The notes under the pieces are model-generated. The model was not told the DNA's origin, ran no database searches, and saw only the letters and a list, made by a program, of their open reading frames with translations. Below, one piece after another: positions 1-10,169 of a DNA stretch of 64,000 nucleotides. The stretch comes from Vreelandella olivaria. GTDB lineage: Bacteria; Pseudomonadota; Gammaproteobacteria; Pseudomonadales; Halomonadaceae. The position numbers and the translations under genes are program-made. The number at the start of each line of letters is the position of its first letter. The stretch's first letter is position 1. The stretch lies in contig AP019416.1 in NCBI GenBank assembly GCA_004295565.1, forward strand, positions 1,178,001 to 1,242,000, written 5' to 3'.

Positions 1-1
1 G

Positions 2-229
2 GGCCTTACGCTGCTCGGGCTGCTCTATGGTTCGGCGTTCTCAACGCTGTTTATTTTTGTGCCGCGACTCGATATGGCGCGCAACGCGCCGGTGATGAAT
101 ATCGAACCGGTGGCCTCACTGGTGCTGGGTTACTTTGTGTTGGGGCAGATGCTTAGCCCCGGCCAGTTAGTTGGTGGGGCCGTCGTCGTTGGCGGCATTG
201 TCGTGCTGAGCCTATCCAGGGGGCGGTAA
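2..229 (+). CDS. DMT (EamA) family transporter, C-terminal part
   Basis: This is the last 75 codons of a gene that begins before the window. The translation is strongly hydrophobic, with three apparent membrane segments and the pattern of the second EamA repeat (an ARNAPVMNIEPVAS stretch followed by the terminal helix and SLSRGR). Such inner-membrane proteins export amino acids or other metabolites. Substrate and full length cannot be judged from this fragment. The reading frame is clean to the TAA. Confidence 0.75.
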   Translation, partial: GLTLLGLLYGSAFSTLFIFVPRLDMARNAPVMNIEPVASLVLGYFVLGQMLSPGQLVGGAVVVGGIVVLSLSRGR

Positions 230-305
230 AATTTGCGTTCTTCATCGTTATGAATCACAATACAAACGTGTAAGGAAACACTGTTTTTTAACTGAGGTAC
301 AAGCT

Positions 306-813
306 ATGAAGATGTCTCTATTGTCACTTACATCGGCGGTACTCCTGGTGGGTGCAGGCGCATTTGCAACGACTGCTCAAGCACAACAGTCCTTCGGTTA
401 CCCGCAAGCTTACCTGGGTGGCGATGCCATGTTCTGGAGCCTGGATCCAGACAGAGGCCCTTCCCGTGATGATGTGGGCCTACGCCTGCGTGGCGGCGCT
501 CAATTTAATGACTACTTTGCGCTGGAAGGGCATTTAGGCACGGGCGGTTCAGATGGCGGCGCTGATCTGGATCATCTAGCTGGCGCTTATGCAAAGGGAT
601 TTTCCCGGTGGCGCCTGAAGTGCGGTTATACGGTTTAGCGGGCTTCACAGAAGTTGAGGTGAGTAATAACCGGGAGAGTGATTTCTCCTACGGTGGCGGC
701 GCTGAAATGGACGTAGCCCCAATTTGTCGGTGAATGCAGATTACATGCGCTACCTGGATAAATCTGACTACACCTTTGATGCGGCCAGCGTTGGTCTACG
801 TTACCGGTTCTAA
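306..813 (+). CDS. Small outer-membrane beta-barrel protein (two frameshifts)
   Basis: The protein starts MKMSLLSLTSAVLLVGAG and has a signal peptide ending near ATTAQA. About 145 residues follow with alternating aromatic/glycine strands (YLGGDAMFW, VGLRLRGG, FALEGHLG) and a terminal Phe after VGLRYR, the usual BamA recognition end of an eight-strand barrel. The frame breaks near 600 (a T missing from a T run) and near 718 (a C missing). With both bases restored the product is about 169 aa. It resembles OmpA-like or OmpW-like barrels of Halomonas. Function is unknown. It is monocistronic and followed by a hairpin. Confidence 0.7.
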
Positions 814-860
814 ATCGTTGGCTTGAACGTGTAGCGAATTACTAAGCACTCAGTACTCAG

Positions 861-890
861 CCCTGTGGCCTTTATGCCATGGGGTTTTTT
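861..890 (+). terminator. Rho-independent terminator after the barrel gene
   Basis: CCCTGTGGC pairs with GCCATGGGG (nine pairs, two of them G-T) around a six-base loop and is followed directly by six T residues, then GTTTTT. It lies 48 bp after the stop of the barrel gene. Confidence 0.8.
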
Positions 891-1060
891 GTTTTTATAG
901 GCTTGTTATGGCGCGTTGATGCAGTGAATAAGTATATACATATTGTTAGCAAGCTAATTAATTGTTAGACTAAAGTCCCCTATGCTATTCCCTACACGAT
1001 ACGCGCCCGTATAGAGGCGCTGGCCAGGCAGTTGCCTGGTGGCTAACAAGTGAGTTCTGC

Positions 1061-2123
1061 ATGACCCCTGATCAAACATTTGCCCGCTGGGTGAAAATAG
1101 CCCTTGCTGCCTTTGTATTGCTTTTTTATCTATTTTCTGGTGGCCGATAGCTTTATGCCCATCACCCCCGAAGCGCGGGTGATGCGGCCGGTAACGCGTA
1201 TAGCACCCGAACTGAGTGGCCCAGTGAGCGAGGTGTTGGTGCGTGATCACCAACATGTGGCGAAAGGTGATGTACTGTTTCAGATCGACCCGACGCCGTT
1301 TCGTTTAGCCGTTGAGCAGGCGCAACTTAATCGCGAACAGGCCGAGCGGGAGAATGCCCAACTGGAAGCGGAGCTTACCTCTGCCCAAGCGGAGTTGGAA
1401 TCCGCTGAGGCGACGGCTGCCGAGCGTCGGGGCGAGCTACGTCGTGCCGAAACCCTGGTGGCGCAGCAGAGCGTATCGCGCCAACAATATGAGCAGCAGG
1501 TGGCTGCTGAGCGTACCGCACAGGCCAGTGTGGCGGCAGCCAGGGCTAAAATAGTCAGCCTGGAAGTGCAATTGGGCGATGCCGGCGAAACGAACCTGCG
1601 TTTGCGCCAAGCGGAAAACGCGCTCTCCCAAGCGCAGCTGGATCTTGCCCATACTCGGGTGCGCGCCGCGCAAGCCGGGGAGTGTTTCCAACCTGCAGCT
1701 AGAGGTCGGTGACTATGTTCAGGCGGGGCAGCCTGCGGTAGCGGTAGTGGCGGATGCAGTCGATATCATTGCCGATTTTCGTGAAAGAGTTTGCGCCATG
1801 TGGCGCCCGGCGATGCGGCAAAAATAGTGTTTGATGCCTGGCCCGGCCATGTATTTGATGCCCAAGTGCTCGCCATGGATGCCGGTGTCCGCGAAGGGCA
1901 GTTGGCTGCCGATGGGCAACTGGCCGATATTCCCACCACTGATCGTTGGGTGCGCGATGCCCAGCGTATGCGCGTACACCTGGCGCTCACTCAGCCCATC
2001 GCGAACTTATTACCCAGCGGCGCCCGTGCCACGGTACAGCTTCAGCCCGGTGATGCTGTCCTGGCCAAGCCTTTTGTATGGTTACAGGCACATCTCATTA
2101 GCTGGCTGCACTATGTGTATTAA
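1061..2123 (+). CDS. HlyD-family membrane fusion protein (three frameshifts)
   Basis: This is a periplasmic adaptor of a tripartite or two-component efflux pump, about 354 aa when corrected. An N-terminal membrane anchor (FVLLFYLF) is followed by the biotinyl-lipoyl half-motif (APELSGPVSEVLVRDHQHV), a long alpha-helical coiled coil rich in Ala/Gln/Glu (about residues 90-190), then the second lipoyl half (SNLQLEVGDYVQAGQ) and a beta-barrel domain. Single-base losses near 1135, 1675 and 1785 split it into four frames. The stop overlaps the start of the DUF2955 gene by 11 bp, so the pair is probably translationally coupled. It resembles AaeA/EmrA-type adaptors; the substrate is unknown. Confidence 0.85.
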
Positions 2124-3201
2124 AAAAAGCTTGACCAGATCGCGATCCCCTGGCATCTCGGCCACCAAGCGCAAGCCCGAACTCTCAAAGAATGGCTTGC
2201 GTCAGTGCCTTAGAGTAGCCGGGGGCGGTACGCTGGGGTTTATCGTTAGCCAACTGATGGGTTGGAACTATGGTGTATTTTTTACCGTTTTCCCGATGTT
2301 TTTACTGGGTATGGTGCCGGTACTCAATGGGCATATCATTCGTCAGTTTTTAGCCAATGTATCGATCAACGTGCTCGAAGTCAGCCTGGTGGTGGGGTTG
2401 CTTAAACATATGCCGGTAGTGATGACCCTGGTGGTGCTGGGCATTTTTCTGTTTCGCTTTAACCTGATGGCGAAAGGGCCGCTGTTTCTGTTTGGCGCCA
2501 ATGGCGTACTGACACTCAGCATTCTGCTGCACTTCGCCAGCTACCCAAATGTGGACTTGAGCGATTTACTGGCCAGTAACCTGGTTGCCAGTGGTTTAGC
2601 AGTGTTTATTGCCATGCTGATGCATACGCTGTTTCCCGATGTAGAAGCTCGTCAGCCGCCGCCGAGAGCCACCAAAACTTCCTCGCAAATTCGCCATGAA
2701 ACCCTCATTGGAGGATTAACCGCCACGCTCTCGTTTGTGGTGTTTCAGGTGTTCGACTTGCAAGGGTCGCTTTCTGCGCAGATGGCCACCATCCTGGTGC
2801 TGTTTACGCTGGGCTACTCTGGAGCGAAAGTATCCGCCGCCAAACGCGCTGTAGGAACGCTGCTGGGGTGCAATTTGGCGCTACTCATGCAGTTGCTGCT
2901 ATATACCCAGAGCCACCATTTTTTGCTGGTGGTGTTGCTCTACTGGCTGGGGTTAATGCTTTTCGCTCGGGAGCATATTCATGAAGGGGGAGGTTCGGGG
3001 ATTGGCTTTGGTGGGCTGACCACCCTGGGGATTCTGTTTGGCCAGTCGCTAGGCCCGCAGCAGGATCTGGTGTACAGCGCGCTCTATCGGTTCTCGTCAA
3101 TGAGTGTTGCACTGACCCTCACGCTGCTGACCATGGCTTGCTTACACGTTGTGTTAAACCGCTGGATGCCAACGCGCTTACCCGCAAGCAACCGGCTATA
3201 A
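2113..3201 (+). CDS. DUF2955 family inner-membrane protein (efflux partner)
   Basis: This 362-aa protein is intact. After a basic N-terminus it has about ten hydrophobic segments in two halves, the layout of FUSC/AaeB-like aromatic acid exporters. It is the usual partner of the HlyD-type adaptor immediately upstream, whose stop it overlaps (ATG at 2113, upstream TAA at 2121). An open frame extends further upstream to 1831, but only the start at 2113 fits the family and the overlap. I infer that the pair exports small aromatic or organic acids; the substrate is not shown by the sequence. Confidence 0.8.
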   Translation: MCIKKSLTRSRSPGISATKRKPELSKNGLRQCLRVAGGGTLGFIVSQLMGWNYGVFFTVFPMFLLGMVPVLNGHIIRQFLANVSINVLEVSLVVGLLKHMPVVMTLVVLGIFLFRFNLMAKGPLFLFGANGVLTLSILLHFASYPNVDLSDLLASNLVASGLAVFIAMLMHTLFPDVEARQPPPRATKTSSQIRHETLIGGLTATLSFVVFQVFDLQGSLSAQMATILVLFTLGYSGAKVSAAKRAVGTLLGCNLALLMQLLLYTQSHHFLLVVLLYWLGLMLFAREHIHEGGGSGIGFGGLTTLGILFGQSLGPQQDLVYSALYRFSSMSVALTLTLLTMACLHVVLNRWMPTRLPASNRL

Positions 3202-3338
3202 AAATTCTGACATCAATAAGTCAGCGCAATTTTTTTAATACAGGCTACTCTGATGAGTGTGCCGACATGTGATTAGCCGTGCTATTGGCACCTTTCTCAT
3301 ACGGCGCTTTCCCTACTAACGGATTAGAGGTGTTCGTC

Positions 3339-3530
3339 ATGGCAACTGGTAAAGAAGATAAAGCGAAAGGAACGGCCAATAAAGCAGCAGGCAAAGTGAA
3401 AGAAGCCGCGGGCAAGGCAACGGGTAGCACCAAAACAGAAGCCAAAGGTAAGGCCCAGCAGGCGAAAGGCGAACTGCAAAAGGCAAAGGCGATGCCAAGG
3501 AGAGCCAGAAAAACAGCGCTAGTTATATAA
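3339..3530 (+). CDS. CsbD-like small stress protein (frameshift near the end)
   Basis: A roughly 60-70 aa, very Lys/Ala/Gly-rich, Cys-free protein starting MATGKEDKAKGTANKAAG. The repeating KGxxxKAxGKVKEA pattern is that of CsbD-like proteins, small hydrophilic proteins often induced by general stress. The start at 3339 has an AGAGGT ribosome site. Near 3490 one G appears lost: restoring it gives the expected KAKGDAKESQK ending, but the exact stop then depends on a second uncertain base. A strong terminator follows. Confidence 0.75.
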   Translation: MATGKEDKAKGTANKAAGKVKEAAGKATGSTKTEAKGKAQQAKGELQKAKAMPRRARKTALVI

Positions 3531-3538
3531 TCCTGACA

Positions 3539-3572
3539 CCAACAGGGGGCTTCGGCCCCCTGTTGGCGTTTA
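3539..3572 (+). terminator. Strong hairpin terminator with TTCG loop
   Basis: A perfect 12-bp stem (CCAACAGGGGGC / GCCCCCTGTTGG) closes a TTCG tetraloop, followed by CGTTTATG. It ends the CsbD-like transcript and, because it is symmetrical, may also stop the converging lipoprotein transcript from the right. Confidence 0.85.
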
Positions 3573-3649
3573 TGTGGCTTTCAAGCCCCGCTAATATTGA
3601 TAAAGCGTTTATATCAGCGGGTTCTTCGTAGTGAATGAACTGTCGGGTA

Positions 3650-5362
3650 TCAATTCAATTCCAGCGAGAAACTCATTTCAACGCCAGCGTCATCCACTCT
3701 GAACCAATACTCTGTGTTCTGGTAAGCGTCACCATATTGCTTGAGCACTTCAATATCAGATGCAGTTATTTCATCGGACGCTGTCTGCTCCATAACATTG
3801 GCCAGGGCCTGATAAAACTCGCCTGTCATATGACCATGAAATAGCAGATCACGCTCCGAAGTAGGGGCTTGTAGCTCTGACTGCAGTGCCGCTGAATCGC
3901 TAATACCCACGCCTAACGCAACCGCCGTCTCAGACATGGCGGCGTAGAGCGGGGGTGAGTCAGGTGGCAGCATCATGCTCTCGACCTGCCTGGCTTTTCC
4001 GCCTGGTTCAAGCCCAAGAGCCCCTATCTCCGGCATGAAAGCGCTCACTGTAGACAGCAGCGCCAGCGGATTTTGTGAGGCGAGGGTGAGGATGCCAACA
4101 CCGTTGGGTGTACCGTTTTTCATCGTTAGACTGTCAATGCGAGCATTGAAGCCAGACAACGACGGGCCAATCATCATGGTGATCGGGTTATTGATCGCCA
4201 TGTTAATTTCATCCCAAGTGCCGTTTAGCTCCTGCAGTTCATCACAGCTGAACGGGTTTTGACGCACTTCCTGCGCATATTTTTGAACGGTTTGAAGCAG
4301 TACAGGCAGATCCAGGCCCAATCCAAAGCTGGCCATTCCACCTGTGCTGCCAAGGCCCGGAACCTGTGTAGTCAGGGCGCGTAGATCGGTGACAATCTGC
4401 TCATCGGTTTCCAGGATGAGGTTCATCTCCATACGGTCGAGGTTGTACTCACGCATGCCCATGACAAGACCAGGGAAGCGGCTGGTGATGCGATCAATAT
4501 CTGCCTGGCAGGTGGAGAGATCCAGAGGTTCAGCATCGACAGCATTCATCAACGCTTGAGTACCCGAATGCGTGGGCGTGCTTAGCTCGTTAAACAGGCG
4601 TGATGAGTAGAGTTGCCCAGCACCATAAGGTGTAAAGCCATGACGTTCTTCAAGCTCTGCCAGTGCGCCGGTATCACCAATGGTGCTATCGGGCAGCGTT
4701 TTCCCCAGCACCTGGGCTAGCAGGTCGTCGCTGGCATTCTGCGGCACCACCGATACCAGTAGCTGCTGGCCTTCAATGACTAGAATGGCCTGGAGAGGGC
4801 CCTCAGGTGTTAATACCCAGTAGTCTGTGCCGTTAGTGGTGGCCGTGCGCGGAGTGATGTCTGCTTTGGTCAGGATGCGTTGCAGCGTTTCACGAAAAGC
4901 CTCTTCATCCTGCAGTTGCATGCGCATAACAGGCAAGATACCCAGCCCATAGAAAGCCGCCTGAGGGCTCATCTTGAGGCCCAGCGCATGCACATCTTCC
5001 AGTGATTCAACCCCGATTAGCTCTTCACCCATGGCGATTAACAGCGTCATCATGGAATGCAGTACTTCATCGTCCTCTATCTCGGGCAGCGTGTTGCGCA
5101 GTTCGTCCAAATCCGACTCAAGGGTCGTCATGGGCTGCATACGCTGATAAAGATCAAAGGCATCTTGCTCAGGCAAAGTTTCGCGCGTTGCCATGAAGTA
5201 GGGTGAGTTAGCCGGAACGTATTTCAGCATTGGTGCAGCGTTATTTTTCGGCGCTTCCTCTTGCGTTGCCGCTTCGGTTGGCTCGTTATCATCGCTGCAG
5301 CCGCTGAGCAGACCAGCACTGAATAGGGCAAGAGTAACCGCTATGGAAAGTTTGGTTTTCAT
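3650..5362 (-). CDS. Large periplasmic lipoprotein, function unknown
   Basis: This 570-aa gene is intact, the longest uninterrupted frame here. The N-terminus MKTKLSIAVTLALFSAGLLSGCSDD has a lipobox (LLSGC), so the product should be lipidated on Cys22. The +2 residue is Ser, which favours outer-membrane sorting. The rest is acidic, has only two further Cys residues (in STCQAD and FSCDEL) and looks like one large globular region; I recognise no catalytic motif. It is monocistronic, with its 3' end facing the CsbD terminator. I cannot name the family. Confidence 0.85.
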   Translation of the reverse strand: MKTKLSIAVTLALFSAGLLSGCSDDNEPTEAATQEEAPKNNAAPMLKYVPANSPYFMATRETLPEQDAFDLYQRMQPMTTLESDLDELRNTLPEIEDDEVLHSMMTLLIAMGEELIGVESLEDVHALGLKMSPQAAFYGLGILPVMRMQLQDEEAFRETLQRILTKADITPRTATTNGTDYWVLTPEGPLQAILVIEGQQLLVSVVPQNASDDLLAQVLGKTLPDSTIGDTGALAELEERHGFTPYGAGQLYSSRLFNELSTPTHSGTQALMNAVDAEPLDLSTCQADIDRITSRFPGLVMGMREYNLDRMEMNLILETDEQIVTDLRALTTQVPGLGSTGGMASFGLGLDLPVLLQTVQKYAQEVRQNPFSCDELQELNGTWDEINMAINNPITMMIGPSLSGFNARIDSLTMKNGTPNGVGILTLASQNPLALLSTVSAFMPEIGALGLEPGGKARQVESMMLPPDSPPLYAAMSETAVALGVGISDSAALQSELQAPTSERDLLFHGHMTGEFYQALANVMEQTASDEITASDIEVLKQYGDAYQNTEYWFRVDDAGVEMSFSLELN

Positions 5363-5536
5363 CTGGAATCAGTTCTTTGAAAGGTGTTGGTTTTAAATGG
5401 GCCGTGTCTGACAGAGCACTCGTAAATGGGAATCATACACGAGCAATGTATAATTAACCTCCACTTAAGCGAAATTTTATTATTACTTCAGAGCTGATTG
5501 AGTAAGGGGAAGGTCAGAAAATTATGCAGAATAAAG

Positions 5537-5571
5537 GTGGCCCTTGAGTTTTGCTAAGGCTCAAGAGCCAC
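5537..5571 (-). terminator. Terminator of the tenA-thiC transcript
   Basis: On the minus strand GTGGCTCTTGAG pairs with CTCAAGGGCCAC (one mismatch) across an 11-base loop, followed by CTTTATT. It lies 28 bp past the thiC stop. Confidence 0.6.
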
Positions 5572-5598
5572 ATTCCACAGCGAACCTGTTAAGTAAAC

Positions 5599-7501
<1,903 letters not shown>

Positions 7502-7532
7502 TACGGTCTCCATAGGTTGTTGTGGTGCTGCA

Positions 7533-8216
7533 TTAAGCTGTCAGGTCTTGGTCTATTAGCGCTAACCCCATCTGCCAGAAGTCGATTTCCAGGCGGGTGG
7601 CATCGCGGAAAATTTTGCTGAGTTCAGCAAAGCGGGCAGGGGTAACGTCGGCCAGGCGGGTATTGAGCCATTCGAGCTCTGCGTGCATGGCGGCCTGAAA
7701 CTCCTCGCCTTCGTACATGGCAATCCAGGCGTCATAGGGGTTTTGCGCGCCGCGTACCGTAGACGGCTGGGCGTTTAGCCAGTTGGCGATTTCGCCATAG
7801 CCCACCAGGCAGGGGGCCAGCGCCACGTGCAGATCCAGCAGGTCACCGCGGTTGCCGGTATCCAATACATAGCGGGTGTAGGCCAGCGTCGCCCTGGCTT
7901 CGGGAAGCGCCTCCAACTCCTGTTCGGAAATCCCCCACGCCTGGCAAAAGCCCACGTGCAGACCCAACTCCACATCCACAATGGCTTTCAAGCCTTCATG
8001 GGCCTGACGCAAATCCGCAAGGGTGGGGCTTTTATAAGCAGCCAGCGCATAGGCGCGGGCGAAGTGAATCAAAAACAGGTAATCCTGCTTTAAGTAGTGG
8101 CGAAACGATGCTTCAGGCAGCGTGGCACTGCCCAACTGGCGCACAAAATCGTGCTCAATATAGGCGCGCCAATCTTGCTGGTAGGCGGTGGTGAGATCAG
8201 TAAAGCGGTAGCCCAT
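7533..8216 (-). CDS. tenA: TenA-family thiaminase II / aminopyrimidine salvage enzyme
   Basis: This 227-aa intact protein has a TenA/THI-4 all-helical fold. It salvages thiamine degradation products by hydrolysing aminopyrimidines to HMP. The family signatures are [33 protein letters not shown] and the paired Tyr-Glu region [13 protein letters not shown], with acidic residues near the C-terminus. An open frame runs 52 codons further upstream, but the start at 8216 has GGAGG 6 nt upstream and matches family length; the extension would run through the riboswitch leader. It is the first gene of the TPP-controlled tenA-thiC operon. Confidence 0.93.
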   Translation of the reverse strand: MGYRFTDLTTAYQQDWRAYIEHDFVRQLGSATLPEASFRHYLKQDYLFLIHFARAYALAAYKSPTLADLRQAHEGLKAIVDVELGLHVGFCQAWGISEQELEALPEARATLAYTRYVLDTGNRGDLLDLHVALAPCLVGYGEIANWLNAQPSTVRGAQNPYDAWIAMYEGEEFQAAMHAELEWLNTRLADVTPARFAELSKIFRDATRLEIDFWQMGLALIDQDLTA

Positions 8217-8359
8217 GATGCCTCCGGTGATAATGATCCGGAAGGCAGGCGGGAGAGATCGAGGAAATGGCGCGGATAAGGTGGCTTGCGTTCGTGAAAG
8301 AGAGCTAGCCATGGCCATCGCTTGATCCCTACGCCGGTACCCGCGCTGCACATTAAGAA

Positions 8360-8466
8360 AGCAGCAGCACATTAGCCGGATCAGGTTCAGCGGGATCAGC
8401 GCTCGGCAGCATTAATTGCTACGCCCTGCGCCATCTCAGCCGGATATCACCGGCACCCCGTCAAGC
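8360..8466 (-). promoter_or_regulatory. TPP riboswitch (THI element) upstream of tenA-thiC
   Basis: Read on the minus strand the leader contains GGGGTGCC, then GGCTGAGAT (8433-8442), then CTGAACCTGATCCGG (8376-8390) followed by CTAATG. These are the conserved pyrimidine-sensor and pyrophosphate-sensor elements in the correct order and spacing. It ends about 145 nt before the tenA start, so there is room for an expression platform. High TPP should switch off tenA and thiC. Confidence 0.95.
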
Positions 8467-8698
8467 TGTTCGTTGGTGGAGTGTAGGAGGCGGGTGGGGA
8501 GATGCAAGGGGGGCTTTAAGCGTTATGGTTGCAGCGGTGCGTCTTGATATTGTGCGGTACTCTAATAATTGTCGTATTTTCCTATAGCTAGAGGCCATAG
8601 CCTTGAGGATCAGCGATAGTTAGCTAGTTTGTACTTTTCATTTCCGGCATCGTGTTAAAAATATTTTAACCATCAGTGAAGGGTGGATAGCAGCCGTT

Positions 8699-9211
8699 AT
8701 GAAAGTAGTACACGCCACGCCTGAAGATGCGCGCGCTGTCGCAGAGATTCATGTGGCAGCTTGGCGCGTTGCATATAGATCCATTGTTTCAGACGATTAT
8801 CTAGCATCGCTATCAATAGAGCACCATGAAGCGATGTGGGGCGAACGCATTGATTCGGGTGATTCCGAGTTACTTGTTGCCAAGAAAGCTGGCGTTGTTC
8901 AAGGCTGGATTAGCTTTGGAAAATGTCGAGATATCGGTTCGCACAACAGTGAAGCTGAACTCTGGGCTATCTATGTATCCCCAACGGTTTGGTCGACGGG
9001 AGCAGGACGCTTGCTCTGGCTGCGAGCGAAAGAGCTTATGCTGGAGCAAGGTTTCAAGTCGTGCAGTTTGTGGGTTTTTCCTCAGAATGAACGGGCAATT
9101 AAGTTCTATCACTCAGCCGGGTTTGTACATGACGGGTCAGATCCAAAGAACTTCGAGCTCGGTGGTGCCCAGCTTCAGGAAGTCCGATTTGTCTCTCAAC
9201 TTGGTTATTAA
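8699..9211 (+). CDS. GNAT family N-acetyltransferase
   Basis: This 170-aa intact GNAT-fold protein is of the RimI-like/aminoglycoside-type group: N-terminal strand-helix VVHATPEDARAVAEIHVAAWR, a core strand EAELWAIYVSP, a degenerate acetyl-CoA loop (VWSTGAGRLLW, the place of Q/RxxGxG/A) and the C-terminal NERAIKFYHSAGF signature. The substrate is unknown. Its stop lies exactly where the truncated integron integrase (opposite strand) loses homology, so it may be the DNA that replaced the 3' part of intI. Its base composition is lower in GC than thiC on its left. Confidence 0.85.
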   Translation: MKVVHATPEDARAVAEIHVAAWRVAYRSIVSDDYLASLSIEHHEAMWGERIDSGDSELLVAKKAGVVQGWISFGKCRDIGSHNSEAELWAIYVSPTVWSTGAGRLLWLRAKELMLEQGFKSCSLWVFPQNERAIKFYHSAGFVHDGSDPKNFELGGAQLQEVRFVSQLGY

Positions 9212-9214
9212 TTC

Positions 9215-9526
9215 TTCCTTTAAATATAAACGCAGAGGGTGTTTAGCCCGGATGGAAGTGCCAATCTCCCCCAGGGGTTGATCTAAAACGTGGCGATAAA
9301 GAAATACGATGGCGTTGAGTGCCTGGTTTTGTGTTGCCGCAGCAACACGCCTCTCTATCGCGAGATATTCTAAAAATTGCCGCACTTCATTGCACGCCAT
9401 GGTGGCAGGATGCCGCATTCTGTGAAAACGAATGAAAAAGCGAATCCAGTAGCAATAGGTTTTCTCAGTGCGAAGGCTATAACGCTTGACTCTGAGAGCA
9501 GCTTTCACCCTCTCCATCAGTTTCAT
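9215..9526 (-). pseudogene. intI: Integron integrase IntI, N-terminal fragment
   Basis: About 90 residues from MKLMERVKAALRVKRYSLRTEK match the N-terminal core-binding (SAM-like) domain of integron tyrosine recombinases: YSLRTEKTYCYWIRFFIRFH, then NQALNAIVFLYRHVL and PLGEI. Similarity fades after RAKHPLRL near 9230; the frame then runs into the opposite strand of the GNAT gene. The entire catalytic domain (the R-H-R-Y residues) is absent, so this is not a sequencing artefact. Orientation is that expected of an integron: intI reads leftward, the cassettes lie to the right and read rightward. Confidence 0.85.
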
Positions 9527-9552
9527 TGATTGCACCCATATGGCTTTTTTAA

Positions 9553-9568
9553 CTGATTTTATATACAG
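9553..9568 (-). promoter_or_regulatory. LexA-type SOS box in the intI promoter
   Basis: CTGATTTTATATACAG fits the gammaproteobacterial LexA consensus CTGT-N8-ACAG with one mismatch (A for T at position 4). It lies 27 bp upstream of the intI start. LexA control is a known property of many integron integrase promoters. Confidence 0.65.
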
Positions 9569-9871
9569 TATTATTGAAAACAGCAAATCGCGCAAGCATG
9601 CGAATTTTGGCTATGCAGCCAAATTTTGCTTTGCTCTCAAGGGAATCAATGGGGTAGAGTCAAAATGGTTGGCCGCAAAATCCCAATGAATGTGCCGTCG
9701 CGTTCATTGAGGTTTTGTAGCTGGGTGTAGAATCACTGTTATGTGTATTTATACAGGCTGTATGCTTGAACAGTTTTTGGTCAGGGTGTAGAGTTGTTTT
9801 TGTGTACAGAATTCGTACACCAATCGATCAGGAAAATCCTAGAATGATCTTACCCGGAAGGAGGGTCAAAG
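9569..9871. other. Leader region between intI and first cassette (attI/Pc expected here)
   Basis: There is no gene in these 303 bp. This is where attI and the cassette promoter should lie. A stretch around 9735-9770 (ACTGTTATGTGTATTTATACAGGC) vaguely recalls the attI1 upstream region, but I find no convincing GTTRRRY core. A ribosome site, GGAAGGAGG, ends the region before the 49-aa gene. Confidence 0.4.
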
Positions 9872-10021
9872 ATGGCTGTCAAGCATACACCAACAGGTGA
9901 AGTTCACAGCGGTAATAAAGGCGGTAAAACTGGTTGCGGTTTCGATACTCGTGAAAACTCCAGCCACTGGGTTTCATCGCATGAGAGGATCACTTGCGCC
10001 AAAAATGGCTGCAAAAACTGA
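9872..10021 (+). CDS. 49-aa conserved-looking small protein, first cassette
   Basis: The translation begins MAVKHTPTGEVHSGNKGG and ends CAKNGCKN. It has three Cys (one in KTGCGF, two in a CxxxC near the end), several His, and a GNKGGKTGCGF motif that could bind a metal or nucleotide; this is speculation. The start has a near-perfect ribosome site (GGAGG, 9 nt upstream). It lies between the intI promoter and an attC site, so it is best read as the first gene cassette. I do not recognise the function. Confidence 0.75.
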   Translation: MAVKHTPTGEVHSGNKGGKTGCGFDTRENSSHWVSSHERITCAKNGCKN

Positions 10022-10082
10022 TTCATAAATGGTTTGTCTCCGTTGCAGTTGGCTTTAGATCAAACCAGACGGAGGCAAATTA

Positions 10083-10169
10083 CATAACCAGGCGGTCAAC
10101 CGGACACCATATCCCTTGCGGGCTATGGTTCCCTCCGCTGTCGCTCCGGTGCCGGTTACCGCTGGCGTT
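10083..10169 (+). other. attC recombination site, cut by the IS1182-family element
   Basis: The left arm AACCAGGCGGTCAACCGGACAC (10087-10108) pairs with the complement of GTGCCGGTTACCGCTGGCGTT (10149-10169), leaving a few unpaired bases on one arm as in real attC sites, around a central segment of about 40 bp. The right-hand core should be GTTAGCC. Here only GTT is present at 10167-10169, and the complete GTTAGCC resumes at 11995, after the insertion sequence. Confidence 0.8.

Noticed and set aside
1831-2112. Long in-frame extension upstream of the DUF2955 gene (open from 1831)
   Set aside because: It overlaps the HlyD-family coding sequence in another frame and lacks membrane segments; the start at 2113 fits the family and the coupled overlap.
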